Source: Belnapia sp. (GTDB lineage Bacteria; Pseudomonadota; Alphaproteobacteria; Acetobacterales; Acetobacteraceae). Taken from it: DNA of 5,943 nt. Location of the stretch: NCBI GenBank assembly GCA_028291445.1, contig JAQGIA010000089.1, positions 1-5,943 on the forward strand. The letters are read 5' to 3'. Position 1 is the stretch's first letter; every line of letters begins with the position of its first letter. Positions 1-5,943 of this stretch are shown here, one piece after another. Below the pieces are notes generated by a model that did no database searches, had not been told where the DNA came from, and saw only the letters and a program-made list of their open reading frames with translations. The translations under genes and the position numbers were made by a program.

Positions 1-102
1 GGCGTTCTTGGTCCAGCTGAACGGCTTTGGTTCGCCATAGCCGCCGGAAAGACCCCGCCGATGCCTCATCGCCTGTTCAAACTGGCTGAGGTTTTCGTGT
101 AA
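1..102 (-). pseudogene. Possible IS630-type transposase C-terminal remnant, cut by the left window edge
   Basis: Reading leftwards on the minus strand, in the frame whose last full codon is 3-1, there is an open stretch of 34 codons bounded upstream by a TGA at 105-103. Its end reads GEPKPFSWTKNA. A Pro-Lys-Pro-Phe-x-Trp-Thr block near the C-terminus, following the DDE catalytic core, is a familiar feature of IS630-family transposases. The residues before it (HENLSQFEQAM) could be the helix that normally precedes that block, but the segment between them is not convincing, so an internal indel is possible. The catalytic core would have to lie upstream, where the stop and unrelated sequence sit, so this looks like a 5'-truncated fragment. 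The rest lies outside the window. The identification rests on one short motif. Confidence 0.4.
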
Positions 103-312
103 TCAGGATATATCTTGGGTGAGGTTGGTCCCGACGTTGACGCCCGGAGAGACGATAACCCGCTCGATGTCACCCGCCGCAATGGAGGCTCGATCCGTCG
201 CGCTCCACTTCACGAATGATTGGAAGCGAGGTGCGTCGCCTGGCTGGCTGCTCCGCGCTTCCAACCAAGGTTCAGGCCAGCACCGCGGCGCTGATGCAAG
301 CCATGCTGCACT
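103..312. other. Non-coding stretch downstream of the binding-protein gene; no gene recognised
   Basis: Together with the transposase-like fragment this makes 312 bases without an intact gene. On the minus strand the frame of the substrate-binding protein stays open for 69 codons past its TGA (315-313) until a TGA at 105-103. A GTG at 213-211 in that frame would give a 36-residue peptide ending TNLTQDIS, but there is no Shine-Dalgarno in front of it and I recognise no family. The plus-strand frame beginning near 119 is equally unsupported. A GC-rich hairpin at 278-293 is the only structure seen, and it lacks a T-tract. The stretch may be debris around an insertion boundary. Confidence 0.5.
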
Positions 313-1551
313 TCAGCCGCCACCGCGCTGCACCAGCGGGCAGCCCCCCTCGGCGATGGGTCGGTAAGCCTCTTCCGACGGCACCTCACGGAGCAGGCGA
401 TAGACATCGTAGCGGCTGGTGGAATCGGCCGGCGCCTTGACCTGGAAGACATATACCGGGCTGATCCGGCGGCCATCCGGACGGATCTCGCCCCGGCCAA
501 AGATCGTGTCCTCGGTCGGTGTCGCCTTCATGCGGGCGACCACGGCCCGGCCGTCGGTCGAGGCGCCAAGCGCTGCCACCGCCTTCAGGTAATGCGTCAC
601 GGCGGCGTAGACATTCGCCTGCAGGTCGGTCGGCATCCGCCCGCCCATCCGTTCGGCGAAGCGCCGCCCGAAGCTGCGCGTGCCGTCGTTCAGATCCCAA
701 TACCAATTGCCGACCACGACGGCGCCCTGCGTTGCCTCCAGGCCAAGCGAGACGATGTCCGAGATATAGACGGCCAGGCCGACCACGCGTTGGCCGCGCC
801 GGACCAGGCCGAACTCCGAGGTCTGCTTCATGCTGTTGATGAAGTCGGCCTGGGAATTCGCCAGCGCCACAACCGTGGCGCGCGAGGCCTGAGCCTGCAG
901 CAGCACGGCGGAGAAATCCGTGGTGCCGAGGGGGTGGCGGACCGAACCGACGACCCGTCCGCCAGCCCGCGTTACCGCATCGGTGGACTGCCTCTCCAAA
1001 TCATGGCCGAAAGCGTAGTCGGCGGTGACGTAGAACCACGTGGCGCCACCCTGCTGCACCAATGCGCGGCTTGGCACATTGGACATCGACCAGGTGTCGA
1101 GCGAGTAATGCACCAGGTTCGGCGAGCAGAGGTCGCCGGAAAGCCGGCTGGATACCGCCGCAGTAGGGATCGCCACGCGGTTGGCGTTGCGCGCCACTTC
1201 GCCGACCGCCAGCGCCACCGCGGAATTGGGCAGGTCGACGATGGCGTCGACCCCTTCCGTATCGAACCAGCGGCGGGCGATGGCGGAGCCGGTATCGGCG
1301 CGATTCTGGTGGTCGCCCGAGATGATCTGCACGGGCAGGCCCGCCGCGCGGCCACCGAAATCCTCTGCCGCAAGCTGCGCGGCCACCACGGAACCTGGCC
1401 CGGCGACATCGGCGAAGCTGCCGGAGAGGTCACTCAGGATGCCGATCCGGATGGCCTCGCGCCGCGGTCCGGGCTGCGGCTGCGCCGTGGCGGGCAGGCC
1501 GGTCGCCAATGCCGCCGCCAGCGCGGCAGCCCCTAAAATGGAGCGTCGCAT
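313..1551 (-). CDS. Periplasmic ABC transporter substrate-binding protein, branched-chain amino acid (LivK/Peripla_BP_6) type
   Basis: The 412-residue product is a type I periplasmic binding protein that should capture a small ligand for an ABC importer. A signal peptide is clear: MRR, a hydrophobic Ala/Leu stretch at about residues 4-19, and an ATA|Q cleavage site after residue 23. The twin Arg lacks the rest of a Tat motif, so Sec export is more likely. The mature part opens with IRIGILSDLSGSFADVAGPG (about 35-53), the usual first strand and ligand loop of LivK-like proteins. Family-like blocks follow: VTADYAFGHDL (175-185), TDFSAVLLQAQ (211-221) and NVYAAVTHYLKAV (313-325). Length is normal for the family. 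The only two cysteines, C142 and C404, could form a disulfide in the periplasm. The start is supported by AAGGAGG at 1567-1561, nine bases before ATG. It is the last gene of the operon, 32 bases after the racemase-like gene, with no permease or ATPase nearby. The ligand cannot be read from sequence: such proteins, despite the annotation, often bind aromatic or organic acids. Confidence 0.93.
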   Translation of the reverse strand: MRRSILGAAALAAALATGLPATAQPQPGPRREAIRIGILSDLSGSFADVAGPGSVVAAQLAAEDFGGRAAGLPVQIISGDHQNRADTGSAIARRWFDTEGVDAIVDLPNSAVALAVGEVARNANRVAIPTAAVSSRLSGDLCSPNLVHYSLDTWSMSNVPSRALVQQGGATWFYVTADYAFGHDLERQSTDAVTRAGGRVVGSVRHPLGTTDFSAVLLQAQASRATVVALANSQADFINSMKQTSEFGLVRRGQRVVGLAVYISDIVSLGLEATQGAVVVGNWYWDLNDGTRSFGRRFAERMGGRMPTDLQANVYAAVTHYLKAVAALGASTDGRAVVARMKATPTEDTIFGRGEIRPDGRRISPVYVFQVKAPADSTSRYDVYRLLREVPSEEAYRPIAEGGCPLVQRGGG

Positions 1552-1583
1552 GATGTGTTTCCTCCTTGTTGGAGCCGGTTCGA

Positions 1584-2423
1584 TCAGCGGCGGCCGTCGC
1601 CGCCGGAGAAGCTGCCTTCCGCCATTTCGGCGGCACCGGCCGCCGCCCGTGCCTGCGCCAGCATCGCCGCCGGCGGTCGGGCGTAATGGCCGATGCGGCT
1701 GACCTGGAGTCCGAGCGCGGCGCGCGTGCCCGCCATGAACCGGGCGTAGTGGAACAGCGTGCCCAGCGCGTCCATCACCACAGCGCCGTGGCTCGCCCGC
1801 AGCCCGTGGCGCCAGACGAATTCATTGAGGAAGCCGTCGCCGGGGATCACCACCTCGGCGCCCATTGCCACCAACCGGCCACAGGCCGCATCGAAGGCGG
1901 CGAGCAGCGGCCGGGCGGTTTCCTCGTCTCCCTCCAGGCTGTATTCGTCGATCGGCGGCTGCATCGCCACCACCCCGGCCAGGCGTTCACGCAGGCCATA
2001 GGCGCGGGCCAATTCCTCGTGCTGGGCGCGCTGGCTGGCTTCCAGCGAAACCAGGCCGAAGCGCTGACCGAGCGAACAGGCGACCAGCATGCAGGTCTCC
2101 GACAGTCCGACGCAGGGAATGTCCACCAGGGACCGCACGGCCTGCAGCGCCGGGTCGTAGAAGCAGCCGAGGGCAAAGACATCGTATCCGCTGCGCTCCG
2201 CCGTCAGTGCCGCCTCGATCACCTGGGCCTCGTTCAAATACTCCAGGTACCGGTGCCGGATGGCGTGGATCGGCGCGAAGTGGGGCCCATAGGTTCCGGG
2301 GCGCAGGCCGTGCAACACGACACTGTCTTCCGATGGCAGCACCGCCGCGGCATGGCGCGCAAGCGTGGCGCGATAGACCGGCGCAAGGTCGAGGTCGCTG
2401 AAGCTCTGGTGCCAGATCCGCAT
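1584..2423 (-). CDS. Asp/Glu/hydantoin racemase-superfamily protein with one conserved catalytic Cys
   Basis: The 279-residue cytosolic product begins MRIWHQSFSDLD, a start typical of a subgroup of aspartate/glutamate/hydantoin racemase-fold proteins that also includes maleate isomerase and arylmalonate decarboxylase relatives. The first catalytic-Cys motif is present as LGCFYDPAL (C87), comparable with the SCFxDP block of hydantoin racemases. At the position expected for the second Cys, the motif reads VVIPGDGFLN (191-200), with Asp196 where a Cys usually sits. Classical two-base racemisation is therefore doubtful, and an isomerase, lyase or one-sided proton-transfer role is possible. A longer form from an ATG at 2432 adds three residues, but its AAGGAG would touch the start codon; the ATG at 2423 has nine bases of spacing and the family-like N-terminus. 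It lies 30 bases downstream of the flavoprotein gene (21 for the longer form), so it is probably co-transcribed. The tail from about residue 255 is Ala/Gly-rich and probably disordered. Exact substrate unknown. Confidence 0.85.
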   Translation of the reverse strand: MRIWHQSFSDLDLAPVYRATLARHAAAVLPSEDSVVLHGLRPGTYGPHFAPIHAIRHRYLEYLNEAQVIEAALTAERSGYDVFALGCFYDPALQAVRSLVDIPCVGLSETCMLVACSLGQRFGLVSLEASQRAQHEELARAYGLRERLAGVVAMQPPIDEYSLEGDEETARPLLAAFDAACGRLVAMGAEVVIPGDGFLNEFVWRHGLRASHGAVVMDALGTLFHYARFMAGTRAALGLQVSRIGHYARPPAAMLAQARAAAGAAEMAEGSFSGGDGRR

Positions 2424-2432
2424 GGCTACCAT

Positions 2433-2438
2433 CTCCTT
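2433..2438 (-). promoter_or_regulatory. Shine-Dalgarno that decides the racemase-like start
   Basis: On the minus strand AAGGAG runs from 2438 to 2433 and abuts an ATG at 2432-2430, which leaves no spacer. The in-frame ATG at 2423-2421 lies nine bases beyond it, a normal distance. Translation most likely starts at 2423, three codons later than the longest open frame. Confidence 0.7.
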
Positions 2439-2453
2439 CGGCCGAGCGTCCGG

Positions 2454-3908
2454 TCAGGCTGCATTGTCGCGGCGCGTCGCGTGTTGGCCAGCCAGCCGGC
2501 CGAACACCAGCCCCTTCAGTACCGAGGTGGCGCCGGTATAGGTGCGGTAGTAGGTCCCGATGATCTCGCCCGCCGCGTAGAGGCCCTGGATCGGTGTTCC
2601 GTCGCCATCCAGGACGCGCGCATCGCTGTCCACCTTCACGCCGCCGAAGGTGAAGACATTGGCCGAGATGATGGGATAGGCGTGGAATGGTGGTTCGTCG
2701 ACCGGCAGCGCCCAGTTGGACTTCGGTGGGTCGAGCCCCAGGGTTGCCAGGCCATCGACCTCCAACGGCCGCCAGTCGCCCGGCACGCAGGCGGCATTGT
2801 AGCGACGCACCGTCGCCGTCAGAACGGCTGGTGGGATCGCCAGCTTCGCCGCAAGCGCTTCCAGGCTGTCGGCCACGATGGGTGGCTGGTCGGTGCGGAT
2901 TGCCAGGCGGACATTCGGCACGTGCCGGCGTTTCGCATCCAGCACGACATAGGCGATGCCGTCGCGCTGTTCGAAGATCCTGCGGGTGATGCTTTCATAA
3001 TGGGCATCGACCGTGCCCGGTGCTTCGTCGGTGAAGCGCTTGCCGTCCTTGTTCACCAGTATGCCGTAGGGGAAGACGAAGACCGAAGGCTCCGATACGC
3101 CGGAGCGCGGATCGATCGGCTCCGCATGGTAGCTGCCGAAGTCGCCGGCGGTGGCCGCCCCGATATCGAGCGCCATGCGGATGCCGTCGCCCCGATTGAA
3201 GTGCGCGCCCTTGCAGATGGGTCGCAGGAAGGCAGCGCGCGGGCCGATGTAGCGAGCCAGCATCTCGGCATTGCCTTCGAAGCCGCCGCAGGCCAGCACC
3301 ACCCGGCCGCCCAGCCGTAGCCTTCCTTCCTGCCGGCTTCGGGCCAGCAGGCCGGTCACCTGGCCGTCCTCGTCCTGCTCCAGGCGTTCCGCCGTGGTAT
3401 CGTACAGGATCTCGACGCCGAGCGCTTCGGCCCGCGCCGCCAGCGCTTCCACCAGTGCCAGCCCGCCGCCGACCGGCAGCAGGCGTGGCTGGGATTTGGT
3501 GAGGAACTGGGTCGGCAGGAAGTCGAAGCGCAGGCCGAAGCCCTTCAACCAGGCAATGGTCGGGCCAGCCTGGTCGGCGAAGGTGGCGATGAAGCTGGGC
3601 TCCGCCATCGAGAGGGCCGCGGCATAGGCGGCGCGTTGTCCCGGCGGGCGGGCGCTTTCGGCGATCAGGTCGGGGTCGAGAATGCCGCTGCTGTTCTCGG
3701 CGAGGTGGGTCTCGAAGTCGTCGGTGACCTCCGCCTCGCTCTTCATCCGGAGATAGGCCTCGGTATAGCGGCTTTGCCCGCCGCGCTCCGCGTGAGGCGC
3801 CCGTTCCAGCACGGCAACCCGGCCACCGGCCTCGGCCGCTGCTACCGCGGCGGAAAGCCCGGCCACGCCGCAGCCGGCCACGACCACATCGAAACGCTTT
3901 TCGCGCAT
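2454..3908 (-). CDS. FAD-dependent dehydrogenase, tricarballylate dehydrogenase (TcuA) / fumarate reductase flavoprotein family
   Basis: The 484-residue protein belongs to the FAD_binding_2 family, which oxidises or reduces a C-C bond in carboxylic acids and similar substrates. The N-terminal Rossmann motif is AGCGVAGLSAA (GxGxxG at 12-17), with the ribose-binding acid at E35 in AVLERAP. GGQSRYTEAYLRM (43-55) corresponds to the GGxSRxT block of TcuA-like proteins. Further family blocks are ACGGFEGNAEM (206-216), GDGIRMALDIGA (240-251), H261 at the likely substrate-His position of fumarate reductases, R291 in GKRFTDEAPG, FTFGGVKVD (419-427), GLYAAGE (442-448) and the closing GLVFGRLAG (466-474). 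Aligned by eye with Shewanella Fcc3, the HTMGG His becomes Phe419, so it is not a standard fumarate reductase. No signal peptide or heme motif is seen, so it is cytosolic. AAGGGAGG at 3922-3915 precedes the ATG by six bases. It is the first gene of the minus operon. Family is secure; tricarballylate as substrate is only one possibility. Confidence 0.88.
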   Translation of the reverse strand: MREKRFDVVVAGCGVAGLSAAVAAAEAGGRVAVLERAPHAERGGQSRYTEAYLRMKSEAEVTDDFETHLAENSSGILDPDLIAESARPPGQRAAYAAALSMAEPSFIATFADQAGPTIAWLKGFGLRFDFLPTQFLTKSQPRLLPVGGGLALVEALAARAEALGVEILYDTTAERLEQDEDGQVTGLLARSRQEGRLRLGGRVVLACGGFEGNAEMLARYIGPRAAFLRPICKGAHFNRGDGIRMALDIGAATAGDFGSYHAEPIDPRSGVSEPSVFVFPYGILVNKDGKRFTDEAPGTVDAHYESITRRIFEQRDGIAYVVLDAKRRHVPNVRLAIRTDQPPIVADSLEALAAKLAIPPAVLTATVRRYNAACVPGDWRPLEVDGLATLGLDPPKSNWALPVDEPPFHAYPIISANVFTFGGVKVDSDARVLDGDGTPIQGLYAAGEIIGTYYRTYTGATSVLKGLVFGRLAGQHATRRDNAA

Positions 3909-3929
3909 CCGGATCCTCCCTTGGACGGG

Positions 3930-3957
3930 AGCATGGCATGCTGGCGGCGGCGGTCAA
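3930..3957 (-). promoter_or_regulatory. Candidate promoter of the minus-strand operon
   Basis: On the minus strand TTGACC (3957-3952) is a 5/6 match to the sigma-70 -35 box. Sixteen bases on, CATGCT (3935-3930) is only a 3/6 match to the -10 box. Transcription would begin close to 3923, giving a leader of about 15 bases that starts at the Shine-Dalgarno. The -10 is poor and the leader very short, so this is tentative. Confidence 0.25.
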
Positions 3958-4079
3958 ATCGACCGGCGCAGGCCCGGCAAGGAGTTCGGGCAGCGGGTTT
4001 TCGCGCGGCTACCGGTCAGGGCGGCACGCCTCCGCCAGACCACGGGCGGCCGGTTGCCCTGCTTCTTGGGGCGACCGCA

Positions 4080-4109
4080 TGGACGCAGGTCCGGCGGCCT
4101 GATTATATT
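4080..4109 (+). promoter_or_regulatory. Candidate sigma-70-type promoter of the monooxygenase gene
   Basis: TGGACG (4080-4085) matches the -35 consensus at four of six positions. After an 18-base spacer TATATT (4104-4109) matches the -10 at five of six. The -10 falls in the only AT-rich patch of the intergenic region. Transcription would start near 4116, leaving a leader of about 41 bases before the ATG at 4157. Confidence 0.45.
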
Positions 4110-4114
4110 TCCAC

Positions 4115-4153
4115 GATGAGGCGGCATTCAGAACAACGCCTCGGGATGAGGCG
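4115..4153 (+). repeat. 9-bp direct repeat flanking the monooxygenase leader
   Basis: GATGAGGCG occurs at 4115-4123 and again at 4145-4153, exactly 30 bases apart, or about three helical turns. The first copy covers the predicted transcription start; the second contains the GAGG Shine-Dalgarno (4148-4151), five bases before the ATG. It could be a pair of regulator sites, or the second copy may be conserved only because it is the ribosome-binding site. Chance is not excluded. Confidence 0.4.
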
Positions 4154-4156
4154 ACG

Positions 4157-5943
4157 ATGAACCATTTCGATCAGTCCCTGCACGAGTTCGAGCGAGCGGC
4201 GCAGGCCAGGCGTTCAGCCGCGGACTGGCTTGAGGCCTTCGAGGCGGCGCTCGCGTCGCGCGATGCCGCACGGATCGGCGCATTGTTTCACGCCGACTCC
4301 CATTGGCGGGACATCCTGGCCTTCACCTGGCACCTCACATCCGCTGCGGGCCGGGACAACATCGCCGACCGTCTTGCGGCGGAACAGGCACGCACGGCCG
4401 CGCAGCAATTCCACCTCCCGCAGGGCCGGAAGCCGCCGCGCCAGGTCAAGCGCCTGGGGATCGACAGCGTCGAGGCGATCTTCGAGTTCACCACGGCGGA
4501 GGGCCGTGGCGCCGGCCTCATCCGCCTGTCGCCATCGCAACAGGATGGCGGGACGATGAAGGCCTGGCTGCTCTCGACCACGCTCGAGGCATTGACCGGC
4601 CACGAGGAGAAGACCGGCGCCAACCGGCCGTCCGGCGCCGCCTATTCACGGAACTTCGGAGGTGACAACTGGGCGGACATGCGCCGCAGGGCCAGCGCCT
4701 ATGACGACCGGGAGCCGGCCGTTTTGGTGATCGGTGCCGCGCAGGCGGGCCTTTCCATCGCCGCACGGCTCAACCAGCTCGGCGTCGACACCCTTGTCGT
4801 CGAGCAGTGGCCGCGTATCGGCGATAGCTGGCGGAAGCGCTATCACTCGCTGGCGCTGCACAACTCGATCCACCTCAATCATCTGCCCTACATGGAATTC
4901 CCGCCGACCTGGCCGAAATACATCCCGAAGGACATGTTGGGCAATTGGTTCGAATTCTACGCCGATGCCATGGAGATCAACTGCTGGACGGGGACCGAAT
5001 TCGTCGGCGGAACCTGGGACGACGCGGCGCAGTGCTGGACGGCCCGGGTCAGGCGCGCCGACGGCAGCGAACGCATCGTCCGGCCCCGGCACCTCGTCTT
5101 CGCCAATGGCGTCAGCAGCTATCCCATGCTGCCGAAGCTGCCGGGCCTTGACGATTTCAAGGGACAGATCCTCCACTCCGAAGGCTTCGACAGCGGCGCG
5201 GGTTGGGAGGGAAAGCATGCGCTCATCCTCGGCACCGGCAGCAGCGCCAACGATATCGCGCTGGACCTCCACAGCCACGGCGTGAACACGACGCTTATCC
5301 AGCGGGGTTCCACGACCGTCGTATCGATCGACCCGAGCGCCAGGCTCAACGAGGCGATCTGGGATGAGGGCGGGCCGCTCGAGGACTGCGACCTGATCGT
5401 TTCGTCCGCCACGCCCGCGTTGATCATCAAGGCCTATAAGTCCGTCACGAAGCGCATGATCGAGCTTGATCGCGAGATGATCGAGGGCCTCAAGGGCATC
5501 GGCTTCAAGCACGATGTCGGCGAGGATGAGACTGGCCACCAGATGAAGTATTTCCGGCGCGGCGGTGGCTACAACCTGGATGCCGGCAGCTCCGCCCTCA
5601 TGATCGAGGGCCAGCTCGGCCTGCTGCAATACGACCGGATCGAGCGATTCACCGCCGCTGGTGCGCTCCTCAAGGACGGCTCGACGGTGCCGGCTGATCT
5701 CATCATTCTGGCGACCGGCTATTACCCGCAGGAGGAACTCGTCCGGCGGGCGATCGGCGACGCGATGCTGGACCGCATCGGACCGGTCTGGGGCATCGGC
5801 GAGGATGGCGAGTTGAACAACATGTTCAAGCGCACGCCGCAGCAAGGCTTGTGGTTCATCGCCGGCGGCCTGGCGCAATGCCGCATCAACTCGAAGTATC
5901 TCGCGCTGCAGATCAAGGCGATGGAGCTCGGGAAACTTGGCCC
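4157..5943 (+). CDS. Flavin-containing monooxygenase with N-terminal NTF2/SnoaL-like domain (3' end outside window)
   Basis: 595 codons are visible, with no stop before the right edge. The class uses NAD(P)H and FAD to oxygenate S, N or carbonyl carbon (Baeyer-Villiger type) in small substrates. Residues about 20-155 look like an NTF2/SnoaL-type alpha+beta domain (DWLEAFEAAL, then HWRDILAFTW at 49-58). The FAD Rossmann motif follows as VLVIGAAQAGLSIAARL (GAAQAG at 193-198, with Ala in place of the middle Gly), then RIGDSWRKRYHSLALHNS. The FMO fingerprint FxGxxxHxxxF is intact as FKGQILHSEGF (334-344). The NADP site is LILGTGSSANDIA (GTGSSA, 359-364), and the C-terminal ATGY motif is at 519-522. 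The visible end, SKYLALQIKAMELG, resembles the normal end of this roughly 600-residue architecture, so only a few residues are probably missing. The start is set by GAGG at 4148-4151 with five bases of spacing; an in-frame TGA at 4100-4102 blocks extension. The gene diverges from the dehydrogenase operon. Substrate unknown. Confidence 0.9.
   Translation, partial: MNHFDQSLHEFERAAQARRSAADWLEAFEAALASRDAARIGALFHADSHWRDILAFTWHLTSAAGRDNIADRLAAEQARTAAQQFHLPQGRKPPRQVKRLGIDSVEAIFEFTTAEGRGAGLIRLSPSQQDGGTMKAWLLSTTLEALTGHEEKTGANRPSGAAYSRNFGGDNWADMRRRASAYDDREPAVLVIGAAQAGLSIAARLNQLGVDTLVVEQWPRIGDSWRKRYHSLALHNSIHLNHLPYMEFPPTWPKYIPKDMLGNWFEFYADAMEINCWTGTEFVGGTWDDAAQCWTARVRRADGSERIVRPRHLVFANGVSSYPMLPKLPGLDDFKGQILHSEGFDSGAGWEGKHALILGTGSSANDIALDLHSHGVNTTLIQRGSTTVVSIDPSARLNEAIWDEGGPLEDCDLIVSSATPALIIKAYKSVTKRMIELDREMIEGLKGIGFKHDVGEDETGHQMKYFRRGGGYNLDAGSSALMIEGQLGLLQYDRIERFTAAGALLKDGSTVPADLIILATGYYPQEELVRRAIGDAMLDRIGPVWGIGEDGELNNMFKRTPQQGLWFIAGGLAQCRINSKYLALQIKAMELGKLG

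Larger units (their letters stand above)
3909..4156. other. Divergent intergenic region between operon and monooxygenase gene
   Basis: This 248-base region separates the diverging flavoprotein and monooxygenase genes and must carry the control signals of both. Most is GC-rich, with small GC stems between about 4018 and 4062 (GGCGG with CCGCC, GGGC with GCCC). The only AT-rich island is at 4101-4110, which fits a -10 box for the rightward gene. Overlapping palindromic GCATG units lie at 3931-3941, close to the operon start. No riboswitch motif or small gene was recognised. Confidence 0.6.

Noticed and set aside
1..102. Plus-strand open frame ending in TAA at 100-102, as the tail of an upstream gene
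   Set aside because: The 33 visible residues match no family I know, while the opposite strand carries the IS630-like block. It cannot be ruled out without sequence to the left.
106..213. 36-residue minus-strand peptide starting GTG, in frame with the binding protein after its stop
   Set aside because: No Shine-Dalgarno and no recognisable family. A stop-free run of this length is common in GC-rich DNA, so readthrough or a small gene is not supported.
278..293. Hairpin CAGCACC-GC-GGCGCTG as terminator of the minus operon
   Set aside because: The stem is short once a realistic loop is allowed and no T-tract follows in the minus direction, so an intrinsic terminator is not supported.
592..1536. 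314-codon plus-strand open frame
   Set aside because: It is entirely antisense to the binding-protein gene and shows no recognisable motif or ribosome-binding site.
1566..3320. 584-codon plus-strand open frame
   Set aside because: It lies antisense across the racemase-like gene and most of the flavoprotein gene, both with clear family motifs. Its own translation resembles no family and is His/Arg/Gln-rich, as expected of an antisense shadow in GC-rich DNA.
3636..4160. 174-codon plus-strand open frame spanning the intergenic region
   Set aside because: Its first half is antisense to the flavoprotein N-terminus, and it has no motif or ribosome-binding site. It ends inside the start of the monooxygenase gene and crosses the predicted promoter.
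4646..5878. 410-codon minus-strand open frame
   Set aside because: It is antisense to the monooxygenase, whose FAD, FMO and NADP motifs are clear. The antisense product is rich in Asp/Arg/Ala with no family features.

Overview
This is a GC-rich window, with long antisense open frames throughout, as expected of a high-GC proteobacterium. Protein style (Ala/Arg/Gly-rich, LivK-type binding protein, tricarballylate-dehydrogenase-like flavoprotein, flavin monooxygenase with an NTF2-like front domain) suggests an alphaproteobacterium, perhaps Acetobacteraceae (Roseomonas-like). The taxonomic guess is inference only.

Layout. Positions 1-312 hold no intact gene. The extreme left edge carries, on the minus strand, a short frame that looks like the tail of an IS630-type transposase. 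Positions 313-3908 are a tightly packed three-gene minus-strand operon, read right to left: a TcuA/fumarate-reductase-like FAD dehydrogenase (3908-2454), an Asp/Glu/hydantoin racemase-superfamily protein (best start 2423, end 1584), and a secreted branched-chain-amino-acid-type ABC substrate-binding protein (1551-313). Gaps are short and each gene has a recognisable Shine-Dalgarno. Positions 3909-4156 are a divergent intergenic region with a fairly good promoter for the rightward gene and a weaker candidate for the leftward operon. Positions 4157 to the right edge are a flavin-containing monooxygenase with an N-terminal NTF2/SnoaL-like domain. It is open at the window end but probably nearly complete.

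How the genes may work together. The minus operon reads as a small uptake-and-catabolism unit: a periplasmic binding protein captures a small organic acid or related ligand, a racemase/isomerase-fold enzyme acts on it, and an FAD dehydrogenase oxidises or reduces a C-C bond. No permease or ATPase genes are present, so the binding protein must use a transporter encoded elsewhere. The divergent monooxygenase may share regulation, but no regulator gene is visible. I see no CRISPR array, tRNA, rRNA or clearly new defence system. The most distinctive points are the racemase-fold protein with only one of its two usual catalytic cysteines, an imperfect first dinucleotide-binding motif in the monooxygenase, and a 9-bp direct repeat placed at the predicted transcription start and over the ribosome-binding site of the monooxygenase.
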